Assembly (NCBI RefSeq): GCF_025567465.1
Contig: NZ_JAOQKI010000004.1
Coordinates: 1 to 64,000 of the forward strand
From: Roseburia_C amylophila
GTDB taxonomy: Bacteria > Bacillota > Clostridia > Lachnospirales > Lachnospiraceae
Length of the DNA stretch: 64,000 nt
Reading direction: 5' to 3'
The notes below the pieces were generated by a model. It was not told the DNA's origin and searched no databases. It saw only the letters and a program-made list of their open reading frames with translations. A program made the translations under genes and the position numbers. Within the stretch, counting starts at the first letter, position 1. Each line of letters begins with the position of its first letter. Positions 27,020-36,415 of this stretch are shown here, in pieces.

Positions 27020-27997
27020 ATGAAAACAATAGATAATGACATTAAAATGGGACAATTAAAAAACGTATATCTTTTATATGGAACGGAAGACTATCTGAAA
27101 CGGCAGTATCGTGATAAGCTAAAACATGCACTGGTAGAGCCGGACGATACGATGAATTTTTCGGCATATGAGGGAAAGGATATTAATCCAAAGGAACTGA
27201 TTGATTTATCGGAGACACTGCCATTCTTTAAAGAAAAGCGTATGATTCTGGTGGAAAACAGTGGCTTCTTTAAAAACAGCTGTGATGACCTGGCAGAATA
27301 TATGAGCCAGGTGCCGGAATCCACCTGCTTTGTTTTTGTGGAAGAAGAAGTGGATAAGCGTTCCAAATTATTTAAAGCGGCATCCAGGGCTGGAAGTGCC
27401 GTAGAATTTGAGACCCCGAAGGAAGATATGCTGATTCGCTGGATACTGGGCAGAATCCAGCAGGAAGGGAAGAAAATTACCCAGTCCGTGATGCAGCTTT
27501 TCCTGTCAAAGACCGGTTCCGATATGGAAAATATTGATAAGGAATTAGAAAAGCTTATCTGTTATACATTGGATAAGACAGAGATTTCTGCGGCAGATGT
27601 AGAGGCAATCTGTACCGGACAGACGGAAAATAAAATCTTTGAAATGATTGATGCCATCTCTGCTAAGAATCAGAAGAAGGCTTTGGACTTATATTACGAT
27701 TTACTGGCATTAAAGGAAGCACCCATGCGGATTTTATTCCTGATTGCAAGACAGTTCCAGAATCTGCTTTTGATAAAAAGCATGTCAGCAAAAGGATATC
27801 CTGCTGTCAGTATTGCAAAGACTGCAGGGATGCCAAGCTTTGCAGTGCAGAAGAACCTTCGGCAGGCAGGAGCTTTTAAAATAAATCAGTTAAAGGAAGC
27901 AATAGAAGACTGCGGACAGGCAGAAGAGGATGTCAAGACGGGAAGAATGGCAGACCAGTTAGCCGTAGAACTTCTGATTGTAAAATACAGTGCATAA
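27020..27997 (+). CDS. holA: DNA polymerase III delta subunit
   Basis: The delta subunit opens the beta clamp within the clamp-loader complex. This 325-residue protein shows the family N-terminus (GQLKNVYLLYGTEDYLKRQY), the middle AAA+-like part (FVFVEEEVDKRSKLFK) and the C-terminal collar helices (RILFLIARQFQNLLLI). The start codon is fixed by similarity of the N-terminus to the family, although no ribosome site precedes it. It follows comEC by 43 bases, as in many Firmicutes where comEC and holA are adjacent, and ends at a strong terminator shared with rpsT. Confidence 0.93.
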   Translation: MKTIDNDIKMGQLKNVYLLYGTEDYLKRQYRDKLKHALVEPDDTMNFSAYEGKDINPKELIDLSETLPFFKEKRMILVENSGFFKNSCDDLAEYMSQVPESTCFVFVEEEVDKRSKLFKAASRAGSAVEFETPKEDMLIRWILGRIQQEGKKITQSVMQLFLSKTGSDMENIDKELEKLICYTLDKTEISAADVEAICTGQTENKIFEMIDAISAKNQKKALDLYYDLLALKEAPMRILFLIARQFQNLLLIKSMSAKGYPAVSIAKTAGMPSFAVQKNLRQAGAFKINQLKEAIEDCGQAEEDVKTGRMADQLAVELLIVKYSA

Positions 27998-28000
27998 AAA

Positions 28001-28040
28001 AAAGAACGTTTCGAATGACGGTACGAAACGTTCTTTTTTA
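28001..28040. terminator. strong bidirectional terminator between holA and rpsT
   Basis: A perfect 13-bp stem (28001-28013 against 28024-28036) with a 10-base loop is flanked by an A-run on the left and a T-run on the right, so it terminates both convergent genes. Confidence 0.9.
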
Positions 28041-28071
28041 TAATCGTTTATAATCTATGCTCTTCCGGCAA

Positions 28072-28335
28072 TTATGCCATTTTGTTCACAGCTTTGTTTA
28101 AGCGTGAAATCTTTCTGGAAGAAGTGTTCTTGTGATAAACACCCTTAGTAGCAGCTTTGTTGATTTCAGATGTTGCAGCAACTAATGCAGCAGCAGCAGC
28201 CTCTTTATCGTTTGCAGCGATTGCAGCGTCTACTTTCTTAATAGATGTTTTAACTTTTGATCTAATAGCTTTGTTTCTATCAGCTTTGGTCTGATTTACA
28301 AGAATTCTTTTCTTAGCAGATTTAATGTTAGCCAA
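28072..28335 (-). CDS. rpsT: Ribosomal protein S20, TTG start
   Basis: S20 binds 16S rRNA in the small subunit. The 87-residue protein begins ANIKSAKKRIL after the initiator, is rich in Lys and Ala, and ends in the typical RKISRLNKAVNK. The family N-terminus matches a TTG start codon at 28333-28335, preceded by GGAGGTG; an upstream ATG in the same frame would add a non-conserved leader. It is monocistronic, with a promoter about 90 bases upstream. Confidence 0.94.
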   Translation of the reverse strand: MANIKSAKKRILVNQTKADRNKAIRSKVKTSIKKVDAAIAANDKEAAAAALVAATSEINKAATKGVYHKNTSSRKISRLNKAVNKMA

Positions 28336-28423
28336 CCTGTACACCTCCAATATGATTGTTTTATTGTTTTTGGTTGTTTCATTAAAGCCGGACACGGACG
28401 TTCTAATGTAAACATACCATGTT

Positions 28424-28452
28424 AGTTTATCCCACATATTTGCATCTGTCAA
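28424..28452 (-). promoter_or_regulatory. rpsT promoter
   Basis: On the minus strand TTGACA (28447-28452), a 17-base spacer and TAAACT (28424-28429). This leaves a leader of about 80 bases before the TTG start, room for autogenous control of S20 synthesis, though no specific structure was identified. Confidence 0.65.
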
Positions 28453-28527
28453 TACATATTTGGAGAAAAAATGTAAAAAATAATAAAGAAAATTTATTTG
28501 GAAAAATTGTTTACAGGAAGTGAAGCT

Positions 28528-29475
28528 ATGTTTCAGATAAGAACAGACCTCGCATTAGAGACGAGAGAAAAATTTGATGAAGATCATATTGAAGTAAAGG
28601 GAGTACGGGTGGATGAGGAGAGAATTTCACCGGAAATCATGATTACAAGAGTGTTCATTGACACAGAAAACGGAGCAAAGGCAATGAAAAAACCGAAGGG
28701 AACCTATATTACCATTGAGGCTTCGGACATGATGGAAGAAGATGAGGATTATCATAGAGAAGTGTCCGGGCAGCTGGCAAAAGTGATTGAAACCATGCTG
28801 CCGGGGAAAAAAGAAGAACTCAAGATATTGGTAGTGGGTCTTGGCAACCGGGAAGTGACACCGGATGCATTAGGACCTTATGTAGTAGATAATATGATGA
28901 TTACCAGGCACATTATCAAGGAATATGGACAATATGCCTTTGGAAATAAGGCGACGAGCCAGATAAGCGGAATTGTGCCGGGCGTAATGGCACAGACCGG
29001 TATGGAATCAGGAGAGATTGTCCGTGGAGTCATTGAAGAGACGAAACCGGATATTGTAATTGTGGTGGATGCACTGGCAGCCCGCAGCGTGAAGCGTCTG
29101 AACCGTACCATCCAGATTACGGATACCGGAATCAATCCCGGTTCCGGTGTGGGCAATCACAGGCACGCCATTAATAAAGAAAGCATGGGAATTCCGGTAA
29201 TTGCCATAGGAATTCCTACCGTAGTAGATGCCGCAACGATAGTTTCAGATACTATGAGTGACTTAATCGGAGCCATGCGGGAGTCAGCGCAGCTAAAAAG
29301 TGTGGGAAATGGGCTGGCAGGTCTGGATGAAATTGAAAAGCATGAGCTGGCAAGAGAACTTTTATCTCCACATTTGAATGCAATGTTTGTAACACCAAAA
29401 GATATTGATGAAGCGGTAAAAAGGCTGAGCTATACCATATCAGAGGGACTGAATCTGGCATTCTCCAGGTTCTAA
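28528..29475 (+). CDS. gpr: Spore protease GPR (germination protease)
   Basis: GPR is an aspartic-type protease that degrades small acid-soluble spore proteins when spores germinate. It is made in the forespore as a zymogen. The family N-terminus FQIRTDLALE is present, followed by VVGLGNREVTPDALGPYVVD, GIVPGVMAQTGMES and IVVDALAARS, all characteristic. The 315-residue start ATG at 28528 matches the family; an upstream TTG is less likely. It is followed after 60 bases by spoIIP, the classic gpr-spoIIP order. Its presence shows the organism encodes sporulation. Confidence 0.95.
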   Translation: MFQIRTDLALETREKFDEDHIEVKGVRVDEERISPEIMITRVFIDTENGAKAMKKPKGTYITIEASDMMEEDEDYHREVSGQLAKVIETMLPGKKEELKILVVGLGNREVTPDALGPYVVDNMMITRHIIKEYGQYAFGNKATSQISGIVPGVMAQTGMESGEIVRGVIEETKPDIVIVVDALAARSVKRLNRTIQITDTGINPGSGVGNHRHAINKESMGIPVIAIGIPTVVDAATIVSDTMSDLIGAMRESAQLKSVGNGLAGLDEIEKHELARELLSPHLNAMFVTPKDIDEAVKRLSYTISEGLNLAFSRF

Positions 29476-29535
29476 AGGGACAGAAGCTGCATAGAATATA
29501 GTGTTTGCTATGGCAGAACAGGAGGTGCTGGCAGC

Positions 29536-30837
29536 ATGAGAGTCTATGGGCAAAGATATCAGGGAAAAACGGAACTGGTCAGGAAACGAAAAAAATGGTA
29601 CAGGCAGTCTGCTATTGCGCTTTTTCTGTTGTATGCATTTTTTCTTATGGTGAAAGCGGGAACCGGAAGGGAAACACTGGCAAAACGTTTTTTTTTCTAT
29701 ATACAAAATGAGATATCCATGTCCATGACCAGGCAGTATATTCCGACTGTTGCCTATATGGCAGAGGGCAGGCAGGAACAGACACTGAGTGATTTTTTGC
29801 TGGAAAAAGTGACAGACCAGATACCACTTATCGGATATGCAGATACCATAAGGACTTATGAAACGACAATTGAGAGCAGTCTTTCAGAAGAAGAGATTGT
29901 TGCACTGGAAGGAAAGGATGAAGCGGAAGTAGAGGCCAGGCAGATGGCGGAGGCAGCCAGCAGAGAGAATCAGGACTGCATAGTGGCAGAAATGGAGCAG
30001 GAAAATGCGCAGGCAGGAGCAGATGCGGCAGAGCAGCCGGCAGCCCCGGATAATACAGCAGTCAGCTCTCAGCCGTTGGTGGAGATTCCAAGAGAAAAAT
30101 TAAATGATTTTGATTATCTGATTCAGAATTTTTATCAGGTGGACAATACAACAACCATCAATAGCAGTCAGTTAAATGCAGAAGAATTGTTAAGTATGGA
30201 TTTAACCATAAAAACGCCGGCAGACCAGCCGCAGATTCTGATTTACCATACCCATTCCCAGGAAATGTTTGCAGATTCCGACCCAAATGATGTAATGACG
30301 GGCGTTATGGGAACAGGGGAATATCTTACCAGCCTGTTACAGGAAAAATATGGATTTCAGGTCATGCATCATATGGGACAGTATGATGTGGGAGACAGAG
30401 ATCACGCCTATGCCAATGCGGAGGGGCCCATTGAGCAGCTGTTAGCAGAGAATCCGAGTATAGAAGTGGTAATAGATTTACATCGTGATGCAGTGGATAA
30501 GCATATGGTGCGGGAGGTAAACGGGGTGCAGATGGCACCGATTATGTTTTTTAACGGACTGAGCCGGACAAAGGCATTAGGAGATATTTCTTATCTCAAT
30601 AATCCAAACCTTACCGGGAATCTTGCTTTTTCCCTGCAGATGCAGATTGCAGCGGCAGAGTATTATCCGAATCTTACCCGCCCGATTTATTTAAAAGGAT
30701 ACCGGTATAATATGCATTTTAAAGAGAAATATCTTTTGATTGAAATGGGTTCCTATACTAACACGCAGGAGGAGGCACGCAATGCCATGGTTCCACTGGC
30801 AGACCTTTTGAACAGAGTGCTGCATGGAGAAAATTAG
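29536..30837 (+). CDS. spoIIP: Stage II sporulation protein P
   Basis: SpoIIP is the amidase/endopeptidase of the SpoIIDMP complex that thins septal peptidoglycan so the mother cell can engulf the forespore. Residues about 24-42 form the single membrane anchor (SAIALFLLYAFFLMV). A low-complexity Glu/Ala linker is followed by the catalytic domain with zinc-ligand motifs ILIYHTHSQEMF, VVIDLHRDAVD and LLIEMGSYTNTQEEA. A strong AGGAGGTG precedes the ATG. The 433-residue length is normal. It follows gpr as in other Clostridia and Bacilli. Confidence 0.94.
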   Translation: MRVYGQRYQGKTELVRKRKKWYRQSAIALFLLYAFFLMVKAGTGRETLAKRFFFYIQNEISMSMTRQYIPTVAYMAEGRQEQTLSDFLLEKVTDQIPLIGYADTIRTYETTIESSLSEEEIVALEGKDEAEVEARQMAEAASRENQDCIVAEMEQENAQAGADAAEQPAAPDNTAVSSQPLVEIPREKLNDFDYLIQNFYQVDNTTTINSSQLNAEELLSMDLTIKTPADQPQILIYHTHSQEMFADSDPNDVMTGVMGTGEYLTSLLQEKYGFQVMHHMGQYDVGDRDHAYANAEGPIEQLLAENPSIEVVIDLHRDAVDKHMVREVNGVQMAPIMFFNGLSRTKALGDISYLNNPNLTGNLAFSLQMQIAAAEYYPNLTRPIYLKGYRYNMHFKEKYLLIEMGSYTNTQEEARNAMVPLADLLNRVLHGEN

Positions 30838-30884
30838 AAAAATATTTCGTAATGAAAATGTAATAACTTTTTGGGAAAAACACA

Positions 30885-30912
30885 TTGAAATCACTTGCAT
30901 TTCTTATATAAT
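30885..30912 (+). promoter_or_regulatory. promoter of the MBOAT/SGNH pair
   Basis: TTGAAA (30885-30890), a 16-base spacer and TATAAT (30907-30912), about 42 bases before the MBOAT start codon. Confidence 0.6.
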
Positions 30913-30953
30913 AAAAGAGATGCGTAAAATAAAACGAAAGATATGGAGTTATC

Positions 30954-32288
30954 ATGGAATTTTCAAGCTTAGAATTTTTATTTCGGTTTTTGCCGATTTT
31001 TCTTATTATATATTATCTGGTACCGGTAAAGTATAAAAATCCGGTACTTTTCTTTGGTAGTCTGGTATTCTATGCCATGGGAAGCTGGAAGGATGCACTT
31101 CTTTTACTGTTTTCCATGAGTCTGAACTACATTCTGGTATTACTGATGGATCATATAAGAAGGAAGAGCAGCAGAAATACCATGCTTGTGATTTTGCTTT
31201 GCTATAATATCGGATTATTGTGTATATTTAAGTATACAAGATTGTCGCTTCCGCTTGGAATCAGCTTTTATACTTTTACCATGCTTTCCTATGTGCTGGA
31301 TGTCTATAAGAAGAAAACAGCAGCGTTGAGGGATTATCTGGAGTATGGAACTTATATCCTTTTGTTCCCAAAGCTGATATCCGGACCGATTGCCCAGTTT
31401 GCCAATATGGCAGGGCAGTTAAAGAAACATCCAATCCGTCTGGAGAAAATCGAACATGGTTTGACTCTTTTTATCATAGGATTGGGATATAAAGTAATTA
31501 TTGCAAATCATCTGGCAATTCTCTGGCGTGATATTCAGGGCATTGGCTTTGAGAGTATTTCCACACCGTTAGCGTGGATGGGAGCATTCGGTTATTCTGC
31601 ACAGTTATTCTTTGATTTCCAGGGATATTCCCTGATGGCAATCGGAATCGGAGAGATGCTTGGATTTGATTTGCCGAAGAACTTTGACCATCCGTATCGT
31701 TCCAGGACAGTGTCTGAGTTTTACCGCCGGTGGCACATTACACTGGGAAGATGGTTCCGTGATTATTTATATATTCCGTTGGGAGGCAACCGGAAGGGAA
31801 ATGCGTGGACATTTTTCAATCTGCTGATTGTCTGGGTTGTAACCGGAATGTGGCATGGTTCTACCATTAATTTTCCATTATGGGGCTTGATTTTATTTGT
31901 ATTTATTGCGTTGGAACGATTTGTAATCAGAAATTTTTTGGAGAAACATGGATGGCTGGCACACCTTTACATCTGGTTTGTAATCCCTCTGACCTGGGTC
32001 GTGTTTGCAATTACGAAGTTATCTGATTTGAAAGTATATTTTGCAAGACTGTTCCCGTTCTTTGGAACCGGAATCGCAGTCAATGCAGGCGATTATCTGA
32101 AATACGGCAGAACCTATGGAGTGTTTTTCTTATTGGCATTCGTGGTATCACTTCCTTTTATGGATAAGATATTAAAAAAATGCTGGAAGAAGTGGTGGAT
32201 GAAAGCAATTTTGTTTGTTGTATTATGGATTTGTATTTACCAGATTGCAAATGGACTGAACAATCCGTTTATGTATTTTAGTTTTTAA
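30954..32288 (+). CDS. MBOAT-family O-acyltransferase (AlgI-like)
   Basis: Such proteins pass acyl groups, usually acetyl, across the membrane to modify polysaccharides or wall polymers. The 444-residue polytopic protein has the family hallmarks: PKLISGPIAQF, DFQGYSLMAIGIGEMLG, FYRRWHITLGRWFRDYLYIPLGGNR and the active-site histidine in TGMWHGSTINF. It is coupled by 12 bases to an SGNH hydrolase, the usual periplasmic partner that completes O-acetylation. The acceptor is unknown: exopolysaccharide, secondary wall polymer or peptidoglycan are all possible. Confidence 0.9.
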   Translation: MEFSSLEFLFRFLPIFLIIYYLVPVKYKNPVLFFGSLVFYAMGSWKDALLLLFSMSLNYILVLLMDHIRRKSSRNTMLVILLCYNIGLLCIFKYTRLSLPLGISFYTFTMLSYVLDVYKKKTAALRDYLEYGTYILLFPKLISGPIAQFANMAGQLKKHPIRLEKIEHGLTLFIIGLGYKVIIANHLAILWRDIQGIGFESISTPLAWMGAFGYSAQLFFDFQGYSLMAIGIGEMLGFDLPKNFDHPYRSRTVSEFYRRWHITLGRWFRDYLYIPLGGNRKGNAWTFFNLLIVWVVTGMWHGSTINFPLWGLILFVFIALERFVIRNFLEKHGWLAHLYIWFVIPLTWVVFAITKLSDLKVYFARLFPFFGTGIAVNAGDYLKYGRTYGVFFLLAFVVSLPFMDKILKKCWKKWWMKAILFVVLWICIYQIANGLNNPFMYFSF

Positions 32289-32300
32289 TGGGAGGCTGCC

Positions 32301-33188
32301 ATGAAGAAATGGAAGAAATGTCCGCTTCTTATTGTTACGGCAATCAGCATGCTGCTGGTAAGCGGTGTCGCCTTAGCCGGAACAAAGGGCGCATATAAAG
32401 AATATAATAAGGACTGGCCGAAGGTTCCGGCGGTGGCTGGAATGATGCAGGCATCCAAAGAGGGCATTCTGCCATGGGATAAGGCAGAACCGGAGGAGGA
32501 TTTGGAAAGCGTATATGCTGACAAAGAGGAGCCGGCAACGGAAGAAGCAACAGAAGCAGTTGCAGATACGGAGGCAGAAGCGGATAAGACTTATACTTTT
32601 ACCGATGTAACCCAGGATTATTTTGATGATGCAGTATTTATCGGAGATTCCAGAACCGTTGGCTTAAGGGATTATGGCGGCTGGGATAATGCAACTTATT
32701 ATGCCAGTATCGGACTTACGGTCTATGATATGTTTGATACGCCGATTGTCGAGGAAAACGGCGCGAAGATTACCATTGAAGAAGCATTAAGCAAGCATCA
32801 GTTTGGTAAAGTCTATCTGATGATTGGAATCAACGAAATGGGAACCGGTACAGTAGACAGCTTTATGAAAAAATATGAAGAAGCTGTCAATCATATCCGG
32901 GAATTACAGCCAGATGCACTGATTTTCTTACAGGGCATTATGTATGTAAAACAGGAAAAGTCAGAAACCGACCCGATTTTTAACAATCCGGCAATCAAAG
33001 AACGGAATGACAGAATTGCAATGCTTGCAAATAATCACGATATATTTTATATTGATGTAAATGAAGTAGTGACTGACGAAACAGGAAATCTGAATCCGGA
33101 ATATACTTATGATGAGATTCACCTGCTGGGAAAATATTATTCCCTGTGGACGGATTTCCTTTTGAAACATGGAATAAAGAAGGAGTAA
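32301..33188 (+). CDS. Exported SGNH/GDSL hydrolase, partner of the MBOAT protein
   Basis: A 295-residue secreted or anchored esterase/acetyltransferase. Residues 1-25 form a signal or anchor segment, followed by an acidic spacer (about 60-95). The SGNH blocks are FIGDSRTVGL (Ser), the Gly-containing IG...VYDMF region, MIGINEMG (Asn) and DEIHLLGKYY (Asp-x-x-His). With the MBOAT protein it likely transfers acetyl groups to an extracellular polymer. It ends 4 bases before lepA, so some read-through into that operon is expected. Confidence 0.85.
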   Translation: MKKWKKCPLLIVTAISMLLVSGVALAGTKGAYKEYNKDWPKVPAVAGMMQASKEGILPWDKAEPEEDLESVYADKEEPATEEATEAVADTEAEADKTYTFTDVTQDYFDDAVFIGDSRTVGLRDYGGWDNATYYASIGLTVYDMFDTPIVEENGAKITIEEALSKHQFGKVYLMIGINEMGTGTVDSFMKKYEEAVNHIRELQPDALIFLQGIMYVKQEKSETDPIFNNPAIKERNDRIAMLANNHDIFYIDVNEVVTDETGNLNPEYTYDEIHLLGKYYSLWTDFLLKHGIKKE

Positions 33189-33192
33189 ATAT

Positions 33193-35004
33193 ATGTCAAT
33201 CGACCAGAGTAAGATTCGTAATTTTTGTATCATTGCCCATATTGACCACGGTAAATCAACCCTTGCAGACCGTATTATCGAAATGACAGGGCTTCTGACC
33301 AGCCGCGAAATGCAGGCGCAGGTTTTAGATAATATGGATTTGGAGCGGGAACGTGGAATTACCATTAAGTCCCAGGCAGTCCGTATTATATATCATGCCA
33401 AAGATGGAGAAGAATATATTTTCAATCTGATTGATACACCGGGACATGTGGACTTTACCTATGAAGTATCAAGAAGTCTTGCTGCCTGTGACGGTGCAGT
33501 GCTGGTAGTAGATGCGGCACAGGGGATTGAGGCACAGACCCTTGCCAATGTATATCTGGCATTAGACCATGATCTGGAAGTGATTCCAGTCATTAATAAA
33601 ATTGATCTGCCGAGTGCAAGGCCGGAAGAAGTAGTAGAAGAAATTGAAGATGTGATTGGAATTGAGGCACAGGATGCACCACGGATTTCTGCCAAAACAG
33701 GGTTGAATGTGGAAGAAGTATTAGAGCAGATTGTGCATAAATTACCGGCACCAAAAGGGGATGCCAAAGCGCCTCTTCAGGCGTTGATTTTTGATTCTGT
33801 GTATGATGCTTATAAAGGTGTTATTGTATTCTGCAGAATCCGGGAAGGTTCCGTAAAACCGGGGACAACCATCCGCATGATGGCAACCGGAGCAGAGGCA
33901 GATGTAGTAGAAGTAGGATATTTCGGAGCCGGACAGTTCATTCCATGTGATGAGTTAGAAGCCGGAATGGTAGGTTATATTACTGCCAGCCTTAAGAATG
34001 TGAAAGAAACCCGTGTGGGTGATACCATAACAGAAGCAAAGCGTCCTTGTGATGCACCATTGCCGGGATATAAGAAAGTTAATCCGATGGTGTACTGTGG
34101 ATTATATCCAACAGATGGAGCCAAATATCCGGATCTTCGTGATGCTTTGGAAAAATTACAGTTAAATGATGCAGCATTACAGTTTGAACCGGAGACTTCC
34201 ATTGCATTGGGCTTTGGTTTCCGCTGTGGTTTCTTGGGACTGCTTCATTTGGAGGTAATTCAGGAGCGGTTAGAGAGAGAATTTAATCTTGATTTAGTAA
34301 CGACAGCACCAGGCGTTGTATACCGGGTACATAAGACTGATGGTACCATGATAGAATTGACAAACCCATCCAATCTTCCGGATCCATCCGAAATCGAATA
34401 TATGGAAGAGCCGATGGTTGCAGCAGAAATTATGGTGACATCCGAATATGTAGGTGCCATTATGGATTTGTGCCAGGAACGCCGTGGTATCTATAAGAGT
34501 ATGGAATATATTGAGCAGACCCGTGCAGTTATTAAATATGACCTTCCGTTAAATGAAATTATTTATGATTTCTTTGATGCATTGAAATCCCGTTCCAAAG
34601 GATATGCGTCCTTTGATTATGAGATGAAGGGTTATGAGCAGTCAGAGCTTGTGAAACTGGATATTCTTATTAATAAAGAAGAAGTGGATGCTCTTTCCTT
34701 TATTGTATTTAAGGATACCGCCTATGAGCGTGGAAGAAAGATGTGTGAGAAGTTAAAGGAAGAGATTCCGAGACATTTATTTGAAATCCCGATTCAGGCA
34801 GCCGTTGGAAGCAAGGTAATTGCCCGTGAGACAGTAAAAGCAATGCGAAAAGATGTGCTGGCAAAATGTTACGGCGGTGACATCAGCCGTAAGCGTAAAC
34901 TGTTAGAGAAACAGAAGGAAGGTAAGAAACGTATGCGTCAGGTGGGAAATGTAGAGATTCCACAGGAAGCATTTATGAGTGTACTGAAGTTAGATGAGAA
35001 ATAG
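33193..35004 (+). CDS. lepA: Elongation factor 4 (LepA GTPase)
   Basis: LepA is a ribosome-associated translational GTPase that affects elongation and 30S assembly. The G-domain motifs are AHIDHGKST (P-loop), RGITIKSQ, DTPGHVDF and NKIDL. The EF-G-like domains III and V and the LepA-specific C-terminal domain follow (ending RKRKLLEKQKEGKKRMRQVG). The 603-residue length is exact for the family. It is followed after 17 bases by hemW and then hrcA, a conserved Firmicute order. Confidence 0.97.
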   Translation: MSIDQSKIRNFCIIAHIDHGKSTLADRIIEMTGLLTSREMQAQVLDNMDLERERGITIKSQAVRIIYHAKDGEEYIFNLIDTPGHVDFTYEVSRSLAACDGAVLVVDAAQGIEAQTLANVYLALDHDLEVIPVINKIDLPSARPEEVVEEIEDVIGIEAQDAPRISAKTGLNVEEVLEQIVHKLPAPKGDAKAPLQALIFDSVYDAYKGVIVFCRIREGSVKPGTTIRMMATGAEADVVEVGYFGAGQFIPCDELEAGMVGYITASLKNVKETRVGDTITEAKRPCDAPLPGYKKVNPMVYCGLYPTDGAKYPDLRDALEKLQLNDAALQFEPETSIALGFGFRCGFLGLLHLEVIQERLEREFNLDLVTTAPGVVYRVHKTDGTMIELTNPSNLPDPSEIEYMEEPMVAAEIMVTSEYVGAIMDLCQERRGIYKSMEYIEQTRAVIKYDLPLNEIIYDFFDALKSRSKGYASFDYEMKGYEQSELVKLDILINKEEVDALSFIVFKDTAYERGRKMCEKLKEEIPRHLFEIPIQAAVGSKVIARETVKAMRKDVLAKCYGGDISRKRKLLEKQKEGKKRMRQVGNVEIPQEAFMSVLKLDEK

Positions 35005-35021
35005 ATGACAGGAGAACATAG

Positions 35022-36209
35022 ATGGAACTTTATGTGCATATTCCTTTTTGTGTAAGAAAATGTGAATATTGTGATTTCTTATCAGCACCTGCGGACGAGC
35101 GGTTACAAAACCGCTACGTGGGTGCTCTTTTGCATGAAATCAGATATTACGGACAGACAATGGGACGTCCGGTTCTTTCTACTATATATATAGGGGGCGG
35201 AACACCGTCTCTTTTAGCACCGGAATATATCGCACTTCTTTTAAAACAGATTCAGGTAAGCTTTGAGGTGGAAGCAGATGCAGAGATTACCATAGAATGT
35301 AATCCCGGAACTTTAAATGAGGAAAAACTTCTTACCTATAAAGAAGCAGGCATTAACCGTCTCAGCATAGGGTTACAGTCTGCCTTTGATGATGAATTAA
35401 AGATATTAGGAAGAATCCATACTTACCGGCAGTTCTTGGAGAATTATGAATGTGCCAGAAGATGTGGCTTTGAAAATATCAACGTTGATTTGATGAGTGC
35501 CCTGCCTTATCAGAGTACGGAGAAATTTGTCACCAGCTTAAAGCGTGTCATAGCATTAAAACCGGAGCATATTTCGGCCTATTCCCTGATTATCGAAAAG
35601 GGAACACCATTTTATGAAAAATACAAATTCGAGGCAGTGCTCCGGGAAGCCGGAAAGCCGACAGAGCATCTGCCATCTGAAGAGACGGAGTATGAAATTT
35701 ATAAAAAGACTCAGGAGATTCTTGCAGAGGCAGGTTATGAGCATTATGAAGTATCCAATTATGCAAAGCAGGGGAAAGAGGCAAGGCATAATATCGGATA
35801 CTGGAAGCGGGTACCGTATCTTGGGGTAGGACTTGGGGCAGCTTCCCTGATTGGAGAAGTACGCTACAGTAATATAAGAGAGATTGAAGCGTATATCAAA
35901 GCATGCGGTAATATTTCGGCGAAGGAAATAGATGGAGTACCGGCATTGAATCTCCATGAGAGTGCAGATGCAATCAGCCGCCATGCCCAGATGGAAGAAT
36001 TCATGTTTTTAGGCCTGCGTATGTTAAAGGGAGTTACAAGAACAGAATTCAAAGAGACTTTTGGCGTGGAAATAGAAGCAGTATATGGCGAAGTCTTAAA
36101 CCAGCTTCAGGAAGAGGACTTAATCGAGAAAAAAGCCGGTGTAATAAAGCTCAGCGACCACGGTATGGACATCAGTAACTATGTACTCGCCCAGTTTTTA
36201 CTGGATTAA
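35022..36209 (+). CDS. hemW: Radical SAM heme chaperone HemW
   Basis: HemW, formerly annotated as oxygen-independent coproporphyrinogen oxidase-like, is a radical SAM protein that binds and delivers heme. The N-terminal cluster motif CVRKCEYCDF (three cysteines, CxxxCxxC) lies at residues 9-18, followed by TIYIGGGTPSLL and SIGLQSAFDDELKILGR. The 395-residue length matches HemW rather than true HemN. The lepA-hemW-hrcA order supports the assignment. Confidence 0.93.
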   Translation: MELYVHIPFCVRKCEYCDFLSAPADERLQNRYVGALLHEIRYYGQTMGRPVLSTIYIGGGTPSLLAPEYIALLLKQIQVSFEVEADAEITIECNPGTLNEEKLLTYKEAGINRLSIGLQSAFDDELKILGRIHTYRQFLENYECARRCGFENINVDLMSALPYQSTEKFVTSLKRVIALKPEHISAYSLIIEKGTPFYEKYKFEAVLREAGKPTEHLPSEETEYEIYKKTQEILAEAGYEHYEVSNYAKQGKEARHNIGYWKRVPYLGVGLGAASLIGEVRYSNIREIEAYIKACGNISAKEIDGVPALNLHESADAISRHAQMEEFMFLGLRMLKGVTRTEFKETFGVEIEAVYGEVLNQLQEEDLIEKKAGVIKLSDHGMDISNYVLAQFLLD

Positions 36210-36276
36210 GTAGTGCGGTGTTGAACAGCATTAAATCAGAACAAATCTAAAGAAATTATAAAATTATAAAATGCTG

Positions 36277-36305
36277 TTGACAAAAAAAACGAATGGTGCT
36301 ATCTT
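36277..36305 (+). promoter_or_regulatory. hrcA operon promoter
   Basis: TTGACA (36277-36282), a 17-base spacer and TATCTT (36300-36305). The CIRCE operator starts 14 bases downstream of the -10, so it covers the transcript start region. Confidence 0.8.
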
Positions 36306-36318
36306 AAGTACATAGAAA

Positions 36319-36345
36319 TTAGCACTCTTTCGAGTTGAGTGCTAA
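36319..36345. promoter_or_regulatory. CIRCE operator of hrcA-grpE-dnaK-dnaJ
   Basis: TTAGCACTC (36319-36327), nine bases and GAGTGCTAA (36337-36345), a perfect CIRCE. It lies just after the promoter and about 70 bases before hrcA, the classical site for HrcA repression. Confidence 0.96.
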
Positions 36346-36415
36346 CAACAAAGAAAAAGCAGTACAAAAAGCTTTTTCAAATACCTATAAAAGTTTCATT
36401 TTCAGGAGAACGTGA

